Assembly: GCA_963575745.1 (NCBI GenBank)
Contig: CAUYUJ010017837.1
Coordinates: forward strand, 502,001 to 566,000
Length of the DNA stretch: 64,000 nucleotides
Direction of reading: 5' to 3'
Origin: Prorocentrum cordatum
Taxonomy: Eukaryota; Sar; Dinophyceae; Prorocentrales; Prorocentraceae
Shown: in pieces, positions 21,934 through 32,056 of the stretch
Layout of the letters: every line of letters begins with the position of its first letter
How positions within the stretch are numbered: the first letter of the stretch is position 1
Notes under the pieces: model-generated
The model's input: only the letters and a program-made list of their open reading frames with translations
The model's database searches: none
What the model was told of the DNA's origin: nothing
Made by a program: the position numbers and the translations under genes

Positions 21934-23195
21934 TTAATTTCGAAAGCGGTTGACGCGCCATTTCAGCGTCGCCAGTTTCTACACATTCAATGTTGCCCCT
22001 TCGATGTCGAAGCAGAGCGGATTAGGATTTGGGCCGGCCTGACTCGGAAGCTCCTTGCGGTAACCGACATTGGAACGGCGGCTCCAACAAGTACCTTGCA
22101 CGCAAGGTCACCCAAGCCCCAGGCATCACATCGACAAAGAAATTGCATCACACATGTTTGAGGTTCGTGTTGTCGAGGGTGGTATTCTGCTCTTCTGTGC
22201 CCCCCAGCGAAGGGCTTCGCCCTGGTTTCGCCCTCGCCAGAGCGGCCCGCCGGCGGCGGCGCGGCCTCTGGGCTGGCAGGTGGATCGACCTCGTCCTCCG
22301 CCTCGCCAGCGGGCCGCGCTGAGGCCCAGCCAGCCAAGAGCGCCCCGAGCGCCCACCTGCGCACCGGAGCTTGGAGTCCGTCGCCCCCAGACCTCAGAGG
22401 ATCGAGGTTTTCGATTGCTTTTGGCCGTTTCTGGGGTTCCTCGCCGCTAATTGCGGGTGGATCCGCCTCGGAGTCCTGGCCAGAACGCGCCCCTTGAGGG
22501 GTCCCAGGATCGATCTGCGACAACCAGGACCCGAAACAATTTCGCGTCCCCAGATCTCTGGCGATGTGACCTGCACTTTTTTGTTCATCTCGGCTACCAG
22601 GGCCCGCCGTCGGGCCCCAGAAACGGATCCGCGGTGAGAACCAGCCCCCTGGGGCCCAGGGGAAGGGTCGGGACCTCTTTGGAGCCGCGCCTCGAAGACG
22701 TCACGTTGTCAGATGTTCCGGGTCACTCGACCTCCACCTATACCGCACCCTCCGGGCGGCAGACGCCGCGCAGCATCGGCCGCCTCCGAGGCTATAGCGG
22801 CGGCCTTGGCGGTCGCCGTGGCCGCGCCGCGGCTGCACATCCTGCGCGGAAGGCCCGGAAGCTGGAGGCGAAGGGTAACCCCATGCCCATGATAATAATG
22901 TTACCCCCCCTTAAGTCGTTAGAGTTTTTTATCGTCGACCAATAAGAGTTTGGTCGGGGGCGCGGGGCGCGGGGGCCAAACTTCATTATCACCTCGGAAC
23001 GTTATGTTACCGATGCCGATGCCCTCCCTCCCCACGACCTCCACCTTCCGCATCATCCGTGCGGCGGGCGCCGCACCGCGGCGGCCGCCGCCGAGGCCGC
23101 AGCGGCAGCTTCGGTGGCCGCCGTGGTCGCACCGCGGCAGCGCCTGGGTGCGCGAAGGCGCGGAAGGCGGAGACCGAGGGCTGCCCGTCTCGGAG
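21934..23195. other. No supported gene
   Basis: GC-rich sequence with overlapping short frames on both strands. None resembles a known family. Confidence 0.35.
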
Positions 23196-23351
23196 GGCAC
23201 CAACTATACACCAACACCGATCCTGGCCCAGGATCACCCTGGGCCCAGGATCGGTGTATATGCCTTCTTGCGCAAGGCAGGAGGGCGTATACACCGATCC
23301 TGGGCCCAGGGTGATCCTGGCCAGGATCGGTGTTGGTGTATAGTTGGTGCC
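23196..23351. repeat. Long foldback hairpin element 1
   Basis: The first 31 bases, beginning GGCACCAACTATACACC, are exactly reverse-complementary to the last 31. Pairing continues with few mismatches through nested GGATCCTGG-type palindromes to a short loop at about 23265-23285. Related hairpins are at 35557 and 59440. No protein coding is implied; the structure would make a cruciform or a long RNA hairpin. Confidence 0.85.
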
Positions 23352-23434
23352 TTCCTACCGTCGTCGCCTCTTTGGGGGGGGCTTTATGTGTCGCCGCGGC
23401 TGGATTCACCCTGGGTTCTTGGTCAGAACCCAGG

Positions 23435-24050
23435 TAGCAGCGGTGTCGGTGTTTTCTTGCTCCCTCAGGAGAGTCCGCAAAAGGACGCGCTGCGGGCAGT
23501 CTCGGTGGCGCCAAGGCCAAGGACAAGGAGTCGGGGAAGGAGAAGGCGAAGGGCAAACACAAAGACAGCGATCGACAGAAGGAGAGGCCCAAGGACGGCG
23601 AGAAGGGAAAGGACAGGGACGCGGGCAAGGACAACGATAGGGAAAAGGGCAGAGAGAAGGACAAGCAGGGCAAGGAGAAGGCCCGAGACGTCCAACCGAA
23701 GGGCTCCAGGAGCAAGCCCCAGGAGAAAGATGGAGGCCAGGAAAAAAACGAGGAGAGCCGCAAGGACAAGGGCAAGCCGAGTGAGAAGGGCAGAGCCAAG
23801 GCCGACGGCAGGGCGAGCAAGACCCGCCAGCGAAGCAGCAGCCGCAGCAGCAGCAGCGTTGCCGCTGAGGATGCGCATGCGGCCGCCAGCGCCGCCGCCG
23901 CGCGGCACAAGGCACGCGGGCGCGAGGCATCTTGTGCCAGGTCGCGTGCAAGAAAGCCCGCTCCTCGCGCTTTTCCTGCTCGTCATCCCTCTCGCTCGCC
24001 TCCCTCCCTCCCTCATCCTGCTGCTGTTCCGGGCCGAGCCAGAGCATGAG
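23435..24050 (+). CDS. Putative exon: Lys/Glu/Asp-rich disordered protein with Ser/Arg tail
   Basis: The frame after TAG 23432-23434 is open to TGA at about 24048. From about 23505 it encodes a highly charged sequence (words such as KDKESGKEKAKGKHKDSD and RDAGKDNDREKGREKDKQGK), then SSSRSSSS and an Ala-rich end. Composition resembles disordered nuclear or RNA-binding proteins. There is no ATG. A good acceptor-like sequence (ttcttgctccctcag) ends at about 23470, so this could be an internal or last exon. The other frames and the reverse strand are also open (the reverse reads Leu-rich, the mirror of AAG/GAG codons). Unknown function. Confidence 0.35.
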
Positions 24051-24271
24051 TCTGAGCCCCCGCACCAGGGTCGTAGCTTTGACTCCGAAGTCGCCCGCTT
24101 TCGCCTGACGTTCGACGTTATTCTCGGGCGAATGGCGCCATGGAGCGCAGCAGCAGAGCTTGGAATGGGCGGCAACGCTACCAGTCTCGTGGAGATGCCC
24201 CGCGCGGGCTAACGCCCCCGTCGTCGGCGCTGGTGCTCCTGTCGCGTTCCTGACATGGCTGCGGCTGCGGC

Positions 24272-25222
24272 TTGCAGAACATGTGCACCACATGTGGCAC
24301 GCACAAGACCTGCGAGAAGGTGCCCACCGCACCCGGTGCCCGCTGCAGCCCAGCTCTCAACACCTCCGCCATCTTTGCCCAGGCTCGGCCGCAGGAGGCG
24401 ACCCCGCTCCTCACCCAGGCAAAAACGAGTCCTGCACCGCAGACAGCCCATCGGCAGCAGCACCCCCCCGCAGTCCCGAGGCCCTTGAAAGAGGTCAGGG
24501 CGGCAGCCAGAGGAGACCACATCGCCGCCGTTCGCATCGGATGTCGAGGGCGGACTATCGGGGCGGAAATGGGGGTAGGGCTGCGTTGCGGCGGAGCGGC
24601 GGGGCGGGGCGAAGTTGTCGGGGCCCCCCGTGGATGCGTTCTGCCGCCGTCTTCGTCGTCGTTATCCCCATCGTCGCTGAAATCACTCACCCCCCCAATG
24701 TCGCAAGCCAGAGGAGCGTTCATTGCCGCTGGGATCCGGCCCATAAGGCCAGCGCAGCCCTTTGTGGTCGGCGCGTCGAGAGCTCCGACGGGGCAACCCG
24801 ACGCGAAAGCTGCGACGAGGCAGTCCGTCGCCCGATGGTCCTCCTCTCAATACAGCAGTGCCGTCAAGGGCGGAGGGGCAGGGGCCGTCAACGGTCTTCC
24901 TCTCAATACAGCAGTGCCGTCAATGGTCTTCCTCTCAATGGCCGTCAAGCCCGGGCGGAGGGGCAGGGGCACGGCCCAGAGGGGCGGCAGCGCCTTCGAC
25001 CGCACCGGCTCGAGGAAGTCGGGGGGGGGGTCCCTGCCATGGGCAGGGCTCTCGGGCCCCCTTGGGATCTCTGCGGCCGTGGGAGGCGGCTCGTATTCGG
25101 CCCTGCCTGCAGACAAGGGTTCCGCCTCGGGGGGTTCGTCCGCGGGGATGCGTAGGGCACCGCGACCGGCGGAGGCAGAGGCAACGCGGGTGGGCATAGG
25201 GATAGGGTGGACACATGGGTAA
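24272..25222 (+). CDS. Long open frame of uncertain coding status
   Basis: 316 codons starting with a short Cys-rich segment (MCTTCGTHKTCEK), otherwise Ala/Gly/Pro/Ser-rich. The minus strand has competing frames with equally protein-like text (for example SDFSDDGDNDDEDGG around 24690). I cannot decide which strand, if either, is coding. An internal repeat (next entry) lies within it. Confidence 0.2.
   Translation: MQNMCTTCGTHKTCEKVPTAPGARCSPALNTSAIFAQARPQEATPLLTQAKTSPAPQTAHRQQHPPAVPRPLKEVRAAARGDHIAAVRIGCRGRTIGAEMGVGLRCGGAAGRGEVVGAPRGCVLPPSSSSLSPSSLKSLTPPMSQARGAFIAAGIRPIRPAQPFVVGASRAPTGQPDAKAATRQSVARWSSSQYSSAVKGGGAGAVNGLPLNTAVPSMVFLSMAVKPGRRGRGTAQRGGSAFDRTGSRKSGGGSLPWAGLSGPLGISAAVGGGSYSALPADKGSASGGSSAGMRRAPRPAEAEATRVGIGIGWTHG
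24836..24945 (+). repeat. ~58-bp direct repeat
   Basis: The phrase ctctcaatacagcagtgccg occurs at about 24844 and 24902, each followed by tcaa and a word ending in tcttcctctcaat. A third partial copy follows at about 24932. Confidence 0.7.
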
Positions 25223-25860
25223 GGGTTTACGTTGGGGTGGTGGGGAAGAGGAGGATGGCCGTGATGGTTTGTAGTGGGTAGTGGTGGTGGTGGTTGTAGG
25301 TCTAGGAGCCGTTGTCGTAGATGTTGCCGAGGTCGTGCGGTCGTTGTTCGCAGGTCTGGTGTTCGATTTTCCTCTCTACTCCTGTGCTTTTCGTTTGCTG
25401 GCCCGGCCTAGGAGCTGCAGCGCTCTGTCGAGCCCAGGCAGCCCCGGGTTGGAAGCTTCTCCATACGGCACACTGGAAAGATAGCCGCGCGCAGAATCGC
25501 CCCCCCCTCCCCCCCGGCGCAGATCGCACGTTGGCGCTGCGAAAGCGGTGGCGCGGCGGATGCAGGGTGAGACGGCAGGCCAATTAAGCAGGCGGAGGAG
25601 GATGAGGAGGAGGAGGAGTTTCTCATTGTATGTGGTTGTCGCGAAGATCAAGTCGCTCTGCACCGCGTGGGGTGGTACTTTATTTCAGTTCTCCGTTGTT
25701 GGCGGTTTGGTGGTAACGTCTTCAATAATATCCTGGGCAGGTGTACTCTTTTCGTGGCGCTGCAGCACGTCGCACTGTTCATGTGGGTCCTCGTGGAGTT
25801 TTTCGTCGCGGCCTTTATGCGCACTGTACTCTTCTGTGGCATGGGCGTTGCTTTCCAAAA
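25223..25860. other. No supported gene
   Basis: Short frames only. A small (gga)n run at about 25590-25620 and an A-run at 25857-25865. Confidence 0.35.
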
Positions 25861-26790
25861 AAAAAGGGGCAGGCCCGGGCGGTGGTTCTAGAGCCGTAGT
25901 CGGGAGGTCTCTGGGGCCGTGTAAGACGAGACGGGGTACGAACTGCTGTAGCGCGACACCAAGAAGTCCCAACCAGCGGTGCAGTAGACGTACTTCCGTC
26001 CCGCGGCGGGCCCGCGCTGGGAGGAAGCGGCATCGCTCCCGAGCAAGGGCAGGAATTAGTTTGATGCATTGTTTACCCTATCGTCCATACACCTCTGCGC
26101 CCAAGCAGTGTGAAGCACCCATACGTTTGGTTGTTATCGTAACCTATTCGGCGGCCTCCAAGAGGCCTCCCCCACGATTGCTTGCGCCTGGTATCGGTGC
26201 TCCTGTTTTCTGGATGAGCGAGATAATCGCTGCGTTGCAACACAGCGCCACGTTGAGACAAGGCACGATTAAATCGAGGCGTCGTGCATCCCCTGGTGGC
26301 ACTGGAACATGGGTGGTTGCAAGGGTTATTTCTGCGTTTGTGTCTGGGATACGACCGCCCGCTTCGGTGAAAACATGCCACCACACGGCAACAATCCACG
26401 TGTGCCGGACATTTAGGTGACCATTTCTGTTGTTAGTGAGGCGCGAGAGGCCGTGCGGGTCCGCACCTTCGCATAGCATCCCAACGCCCAACCGTCGTCG
26501 TACCGCACAGCACCATGATTGGTTGTCCATTGTTAACCCATCAGCAGTTGGGCACACACAGTTAGCCATATTGCCGAATAGGGGCCAATACATGAGCGCA
26601 ATCGTGTCTTGCCCGCTCTGGCCGCATTCACTCGCGCATGAATCTGGCGTGGTGACCCACGCCAGGTTCTCGCCTGAGCAGACCGCGGCTGCATGAACTG
26701 ATGCAATATATCATTTTCGCGGGAGCCCCGCCAGGTAGTTGACAGCTCCTTGCGACGCCCAAGATGCCCAGGAAGAAAACCCCGCATTGC
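25860..26790 (-). pseudogene. Family-B retrotransposon C-terminal region with restriction-like endonuclease
   Basis: Read on the minus strand from about 26790: an arginine-rich segment ending NAARAGKTRLRSCIGPYS, then AVRRRLGVGML, CEGADPHGLSR, a RHTWIVAVWWHVFTEAGG box, PVPPGDARRLDLIVPCLNVA and, in a shifted frame, GVALQQFVPRLVLHGPRDLP near the end. This order (zinc-knuckle-like box, RH-W-F-EAGG, P-G-D-RRLD, then ALQ-VLGPGGDLP) matches the copy at 57.5-60.5 kb. The catalytic segment equivalent to CDVTVVSP is degraded and the frame shifts near 26144, so it is a dead fragment. In a live element this domain makes the target nick for target-primed reverse transcription. Confidence 0.65.
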
Positions 26791-26819
26791 AAACGATCCC
26801 CACTCCCATATTTAACCGC

Positions 26820-27221
26820 CTACCGTACGCCACTCGACGTCATGCGTATTTCGATGCCTTCGATATCGTACGTTCTTGTTGTTTCCAACGTTGATACCCG
26901 AGCTCTCATGTTTTCGAATTCCGAATCCATGTCGCCCCTCAACTGCTTCATGTCATGCCCCACCTCCCCGACAACACGCATCGCGGGGGCCAAATATTTA
27001 TTTAACATGTTCCGTGTCGATTTCATTACGACCGGTTCCTCATCTTCGTCATCTCCGTTGTCCTCGTCGGATACATGTTGGGCTTCGCCAGCTGCAGCTG
27101 CGGCACGTCCCATTTGAGGAGAAAGAGGTGGTGCTTGAAGACGTGAGACTGGTGCATCGTCGTCCGGGCGTCCCCATGGAATGTTTTTCTGCTGGCGTTC
27201 CGGCACAAATCGGTAGTGCAA
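26820..27221 (-). CDS. Hypothetical protein, acidic with C-terminal coiled coil (133 aa)
   Basis: Protein-like composition: an N-terminal basic part, an Asp/Glu-rich stretch (SDEDNGDDEDEEPVV) and then a heptad-like helical segment (MKQLRGDMDSEFENMRARVS). It lies immediately upstream, same strand, of the degraded retrotransposon at 25860-26790 and could be the remains of a retroelement ORF1, which often has a coiled coil. It could equally be a host gene exon. No family recognised. Confidence 0.35.
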   Translation of the reverse strand: MHYRFVPERQQKNIPWGRPDDDAPVSRLQAPPLSPQMGRAAAAAGEAQHVSDEDNGDDEDEEPVVMKSTRNMLNKYLAPAMRVVGEVGHDMKQLRGDMDSEFENMRARVSTLETTRTYDIEGIEIRMTSSGVR

Positions 27222-27439
27222 GAGAAAGCGAAATATTGGAACACAGTCAATATGTCGAAACTAATCGAAAAACAAGGAATGCAAAGTGGAAGTATGATTG
27301 ATCCCACTCACCAAATACTACTGCTTGAACCGAAAGGCTACGAAAATGGCTGGAAAAAGGTGCGCCGACCTAAGTTGGTTCTTGGTTAACGAGAATGGCA
27401 ATGGAATGTTATGGTTATCACGGGATGGCGCAGGTTCCG

Positions 27440-27815
27440 AATTACAGACCAAACATTGAATCGCAGACCGCGCGCGGCGAATCACAGACCGCGTGCGCGC
27501 CGAATCTCAGACAGTACACGCTGAATCACAGACCGCACGCGACGAATCACGGACAGCACATATTGAATCACAAACCGTACGCCACGAATCACAGACAAAA
27601 CACACTGAATCACAGACCGCAGACGACGAATCACAAACAACACGCACTGAATCGCAAACTGCACGCGACGAATCACAAACAGCACACACTGAATCACAAA
27701 CCGCACGACGAATCACAGACCGCACATACTAAATCACAAAATGCACACGACGAATTACTGACCGCACACACACCGAATCAGAGACCACACGCACCGAATT
27801 ACATACCAAACATTG
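27440..27815 (+). repeat. 21-bp (7-codon) tandem repeat
   Basis: About seventeen units of gaatcacagaccgcacgcgac and variants, alternating between two subtypes. The plus-strand frame from 27493 to 27732 repeats a seven-residue word (ESQTARD / ESQTAHT). The array is bracketed by near-identical sequence ccgaattacagaccaaacat at 27437 and ccgaattacataccaaacat at 27795. A coiled-coil-like peptide is imaginable but nothing supports expression. Confidence 0.8.
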
Positions 27816-27924
27816 AATCGCAGTGTTGCGGTGAATACAATCGGAGACGCCGGAAAGAAATTGTCGCAATGGGTTCCATGTTTGGACACAAGTTTCCAGA
27901 ACAAAATATTGGTTTCATAACCGC

Positions 27925-28110
27925 GGACTCGGGCTTCTATATCAGTGGACCCGGGTTTCCATAGGTGTGGATTGCAATTTCCATATTTGCGGACCGGGGT
28001 TTTGTTAATTGCGGACGCGGTTTCCCATGATGTATTCCATAATTGCGGGGTCAGGTTTCCGTATTTGCAGATCCGGCTGGGTTTCCACAAATTCATGGTC
28101 TCATTAAAAT
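27925..28110 (+). repeat. Degenerate ~35-bp repeat (gcggaccgggtttccatatt)
   Basis: The words (t)gcggac-cggg-tttcc-at recur at about 27922, 27948, 27990, 28010 and 28050 with varying spacers. Non-coding. Confidence 0.5.
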
Positions 28111-28174
28111 TTTTAACGGAAACCCAGTTTTTTCCAAAAATCGCGTTTAAAGAATTAGTTCCACCAATCAATCG

Positions 28175-28319
28175 TGGACGATAATGAATCTAATGATGAC
28201 GGCGACGACGATGACGACAGCGATAACGACAACGATAATTACAGAAATGATACCAGCAATGGCGATGACGACGACGGCAGCGGCGATGGCGGCGATATCC
28301 GCGGAAATGTTGATTAATA
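28175..28319 (+). other. Asp-rich open stretch from a degenerate GAC/GAT array
   Basis: A short frame reads NDDGDDDDDSDNDNDNYRND and ends at TAA (about 28314), followed by a second in-frame stop soon after. It may be the acidic tail of a lost gene or only a degenerate trinucleotide repeat. Confidence 0.2.
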
Positions 28320-28453
28320 AATAAAACAAAAGAGAGAAGGGAGGAGGAGGAAATATGTGGGAGGGAGGACAGAAAGAAGGGAGAACAAGAAAAGCAAAAC
28401 CGGAAAAGGTCGAAACATAATTTTTGGGCGGTTGGCCCTGAACAGTTGTTGCA

Positions 28454-28822
28454 ATGTTGTACGGTTTGTCGTCTTGGTTCGCCGTCCTAATCCTCTGGAA
28501 TTGGAAGTCTCTCGTCTACGAATATGAACGGGTTCTGTTTCATATTTGTTTCTTCCTAGTTTTAATGCAGTATCGGATCAATGAAGGTGCGCTCACGCAA
28601 ACGACACCAAATGGAGCGAAAGAAACGCGACGCGCGCAGGCTAATGCAACGTCAGAGGAGGAGGACGAAGAGGAGGAGGAGGAGGAAGAGGAGGGGAAAG
28701 AAGGGGGCGACAGACATTCCCCAGGGCATGCGCAAGTCAGCGAAACGAGTAACTGGTTCGCGGACTTCTCACGGCAAATCGAAACATTCATTCAGTACGC
28801 TATGAACCACGTTCCTTTGTAG
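28454..28822 (+). CDS. Hypothetical ORF with acidic run (122 aa)
   Basis: A hydrophobic start (residues about 1-40, could span a membrane) followed by a Glu run from a (gag)n array (28660-28710) and a tail SNWFADFSRQIETFIQYAMN. The Glu run is a microsatellite. No family recognised; coding status doubtful. Confidence 0.2.
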   Translation: MLYGLSSWFAVLILWNWKSLVYEYERVLFHICFFLVLMQYRINEGALTQTTPNGAKETRRAQANATSEEEDEEEEEEEEEGKEGGDRHSPGHAQVSETSNWFADFSRQIETFIQYAMNHVPL

Positions 28823-28839
28823 AGCGATTACCTAGCAGC

Positions 28840-29270
28840 CCCTACCACCTATGCTGTAAACCAACGGCCAACATACCATAATATCGTGCGTTCCACTGCG
28901 CTCCCAAATTGTCACATATTCTCACATGTCCGTGCACGACTGTAGTCGCGACTTCCCGGGTGTGACCGCGTTTGCGTGGGCCCCCGGCCTCCTGAACCAA
29001 CGAACCAGAGTCTTCAGAGCATACGTTTCCGGGACAATGGAGGCCTGGTATTGCCATCCATGTTGCCACTCTCCGAGTACATGTTAGTGGCCGTGTGGTC
29101 GGTCAGGAGGGCGTTCGCCGTTTGCGACTGCCGCCCATTTGGGACGATCCTGCCATCCAAGTTCATCACAGCACTTGCCTATCATTGTGGCTTCTTGGAG
29201 ACAGCTTAAAAAACGGAGTAAAGCAACAGTCCCGTGTCCACCAAGGCTCCACAAATTTGGCAACGACATT
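28840..29270 (-). pseudogene. Family-B retrotransposon fragment (region between RT and endonuclease)
   Basis: Minus-strand translation gives VANGERPPDRPHGH, an in-frame TAA, then HVLGEWQHGWQYQASIVPET, later HANAVTPGKSRLQSC. This is the same segment found at 59300-59700 (ADVAAGQRPPTPN, LGEWQHGWQCHASY, AATAGKSRIHS) and 61000-61260. The stop and missing flanks mark it as a remnant. Confidence 0.65.
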
Positions 29271-29425
29271 AGGAAATCGGATAGGCCAATGAACGAGAGG
29301 AGGTTTGAAAATATTAGCAGCTCTATTGGGGATCAACGACTTTTGGGATCAATTCGCCATCAAATTTTTAACAGACACGGAGAAGCTAATCAAATTGATT
29401 GAAAGAGCGTGTTCTACCGCTGCTG

Positions 29426-30545
29426 GCGGAAAACCGGGGGGGGTCACTACCGGTTCGAACCCCTTCCCCCCCCCCCCCCCCCCCCCTCCGGAAAACCGGG
29501 GGGGGGGTCACTACCGTTCGAACCCTCCCCCTCCCCCCCCCCCCCTCATCATGAAAAGGGGGGGGGGGTCACTACCGGTTCGAACCCCTCCCCCCCCTCC
29601 CCCCACTACCGGTTCCCCCCCCCCCCCCTCGAAAACCGAGTGGGGGTGCGGACAGTGGTGGGGACGGTGTTGGTGGGGACAGTGGTGAGGGGATAGCGGG
29701 ACAGTGGTGGGGACAGTGGGACAGTGGGACAGTGGTGGGGACGGTAGTGGTGGGGACAGTGGTGGGGACAATGGTGGGAACAGGGGGGGACAGTGGACAG
29801 TGGTGGTGACGGTGGTGGTGGGGACAGTGGTGTGGGGACAATGGGAATGAGGTGGAAACAGTGGGACAGTGGAGGGTACAATGGTGGTGGGGACAGTGGT
29901 GAAGGCGGTGGCGAGGACGGCGGTGGGACAATGGGACAGAGGTACAGTGGGGACAGTGGTGGGGAAAGTGGGGACAGTGGTGGGAACAGTGGGACAGCTC
30001 AGTGGGACAGCGGAGGAGTCAGTGGGACAGTGGGGACAGTGGGGATAGTCGGGCAGTGGTTGGGGCCGTGGAGACAGTGGGGAGAGTGGAACCGTGGTGG
30101 GAACAGTTCTGGGGACAGCGGGGACAGTGCGACAGTGGTGGGGCCACTGGTGGGGACAGTAGGGGCGGTGGTGGAACCAGTGGGGACAGCGGTGGTGAGG
30201 ACAGTGGTGCTGGGAACACCAGTGGGGGATGTGATGCGGACGGTGGTGGGGACCGGGAGTCGTTTGCTGGCGGTGAGTAGGGGGGGGGGGGGGGGGGGGG
30301 GGGGGGTTTCGAACCGGTAGTGACCCCCCCCGGTTTTCCGGATCCGAAGGGGGGGGGGGGGAGGGGGTTCGAACCGTAGTGACCCCCCCCGGTTTTCGAG
30401 CGGGAGGGGGGGGCGGGGGGGGGTTAGGGGAGGGGGGGGGTTTTGCCGGGGGAGAGGGGGGGGGGAGGGGTTCCAGCAGGGGGGGGGGGATTTTCGGAAG
30501 GGGGGGGGGGGGCGACCCCCGGGTTCCGGAGGAAAAGGTTGGCAA
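29426..30545. repeat. Palindromic G/C-run element around a GGGGACAGTGG minisatellite
   Basis: Left arm (about 29426-29640): about four units of ggaaaaccgggggg-tcactaccgg-ttcgaaccc with long C-runs. Right arm (about 30290-30545): the same words reverse-complemented (gggttcgaaccgtagtgacc, ccccccggttttc) with long G-runs. The centre (29640-30280) is an array of about 12-bp units ggggacagtggt. The plus strand of the centre is rich in GGGG tracts and should form G-quadruplexes. No gene: the Pro/His-rich minus-strand frames are repeat artefacts. Confidence 0.8.
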
Positions 30546-30599
30546 TTTTCCACAGTAAAGCGGCGGTGGATCACGCTCTCTCAATTGATTCATAAATTC

Positions 30600-30857
30600 C
30601 CGTGTTTGCAACATGCTTGCTTGTAATGTGCCTTGTTGCGAACGATTTCTCCGACCCGGGTGCACGACGACCGCACCTTACCTTTCGTTACATGGGTAAA
30701 ACAAATTCGTTTCCCTTTAAGTCTTGGCGGACTCGGCCTACGGGACTCCAGCAGAACAACTCCAGCAACATATTGGGCCAGTCGGGCAGATGTTCTACCC
30801 AATATTTTGGCTCGGTTCCCCATACATGAACGCACCTTCGAGAGCTCTAAAATCTAG
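30600..30857 (+). pseudogene. Family-B retrotransposon fragment, post-RT segment
   Basis: The frame reads FPLSLGGLGLRDSSRTTPAT then YWASRADVLPNILARFP, the conserved LGGLGLR...AYWAxWAD-LP segment that follows the RT in family B; parallels are at 59110 and 60610. No RT precedes it on this strand. Confidence 0.65.
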
Positions 30858-31620
30858 GTCCCGAAGAATTGCACACGGGGCCACAATTGCCCATGTTGAT
30901 GTTTGTATGCAAACTTCATCGGACCCCTTGCATTCGTCGTAGAACAGCGGCCGCACCTGTCGCACCGCACACAACATACAAGTCGTCGAGGTAGACGATG
31001 ATATCAGCGCCCGCTGGGATACTGGCCCGGATGTCCAAGAGTGCTGGTGCAGGGCCAGAGAAGAGTGCCGGCATCAACGCATCCCTTTGCTCTCCCCATT
31101 TCCTTGCTGGATTGTATGTGTGCGGCCAAAGCAGTTTTCCCAGTGGAAGGTCGAAGGTGGTCCATACCATTGTCGCACAAATGGCACTAATGTAGAGAGA
31201 TCCGGATCTGCCAGCAATTCTTCGAACATGCGGGCCCTGCAGATGTGATCGAACGCGCCTACCGCGTCAATCGAAAGCACTATTTCGCTCGAGACGCGCA
31301 TCTATAATGTATTGGAAGAGGTGAATTGCAGAGTCGGTGCTGCTGCAGTTTGATAGCCCAAAAGTGAAAGAAGCTTCGCTCTCTAGCAATACATTGTGAA
31401 ACCTGGCGTGCCATCGAGGTCAGCCTGCAGAAAGTGTCACTAGAGAAATGCTTCGAACTCTGTGGTTGGGCTTGGTGAGGGCTGCAAGGGATGAATCGCC
31501 AAAGCACGTGCAACGCCATCTGGAACCTGAGCGCGTGCCCATGGTTACGCGGCAGCGTGTAGAGCATCGAAAGCTGCGTTGTCCTCGAGGCAATGCTTGA
31601 AATATTCGCACCGGCTACCC
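30795..31620 (-). pseudogene. Family-B reverse transcriptase fragment
   Basis: On the minus strand: LAALTKPNHRVRSI (RT motif 2 region, about 31480), VLSIDAVGAFDHI (motif A with catalytic Asp, about 31280), VPFVRQWYGPPSTFHW, then in another frame GEQRDALMPALFSG (motif B) and ADIIVYLDDLYVVCG (motif C, catalytic YLDD, about 30990). At least two frameshifts separate these motifs. The order proves RT identity; the shifts show it is inactive. At about 30850 it meets a plus-strand fragment of the same family in inverted orientation. Confidence 0.7.
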
Positions 31621-31739
31621 CTCTTTCACCACCTCTGTTCACAATTTTTCGGATTGTTTTGTTGTACGACGTCGACAAGACCTACAAGAACATGGCGGCT
31701 GATTGGCAAGAGCCAGATTAGGCGGTTGATTGGCAAGAG

Positions 31740-32039
31740 CTAAATTATATTGCACGCAATGATAGATTGTATGCCGACGACAATGCTTGTAAGCACCAAC
31801 CAATTCAAACAATTCCAAATGCTGCTACATCTGACACTAGAAAATTCGGAATCAATATCGTCTTGATTTGAACTGGGACAAAACAGTGGTGATGCAAATC
31901 AATAGTAATGGGCTGGCTTGCGATTCCTGTTCAAAACCGCTAAAATTTGCACAGCAAGCAGTACAGATGGGAGGAATGTTACACAATAGTACTGCAAGCA
32001 AACCCGAAGTCACAAGACGCGTGGGAGAAGCAACATAAA
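31740..32039 (+). pseudogene. Family-C retrotransposon RT fragment, left part
   Basis: Plus-strand translation gives YADDNAC (RT motif C), then after a frameshift LNWDKTVVMQINSNG and AVQMGGMLHNSTASKPEVTR, typical of the RT thumb region of L1-like non-LTR elements (the G-x-x-L-N-x-x-K-T and YLG-x-x-L motifs). The sequence stops at 32039, where a mobile element on the opposite strand begins. It resumes at 34817. Confidence 0.6.
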
Positions 32040-32056
32040 TTCTAGACGCTTCGCGT

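Noticed and set aside
23465-24175. Minus-strand frame that looks like a membrane protein (Leu-rich)
   Set aside because: It is the reverse complement of AAG/GAG/GAC-rich codons of the plus-strand charged frame; Leu runs arise automatically.
29460-30320. tRNA genes suggested by repeated ggttcgaacc words
   Set aside because: No acceptor stem, anticodon arm or A box accompanies the words; they are part of the repeat unit.
29511-30665. 384-codon Pro/His-rich minus frame
   Set aside because: Translation of the GGGGACAGTGG minisatellite and C-runs.
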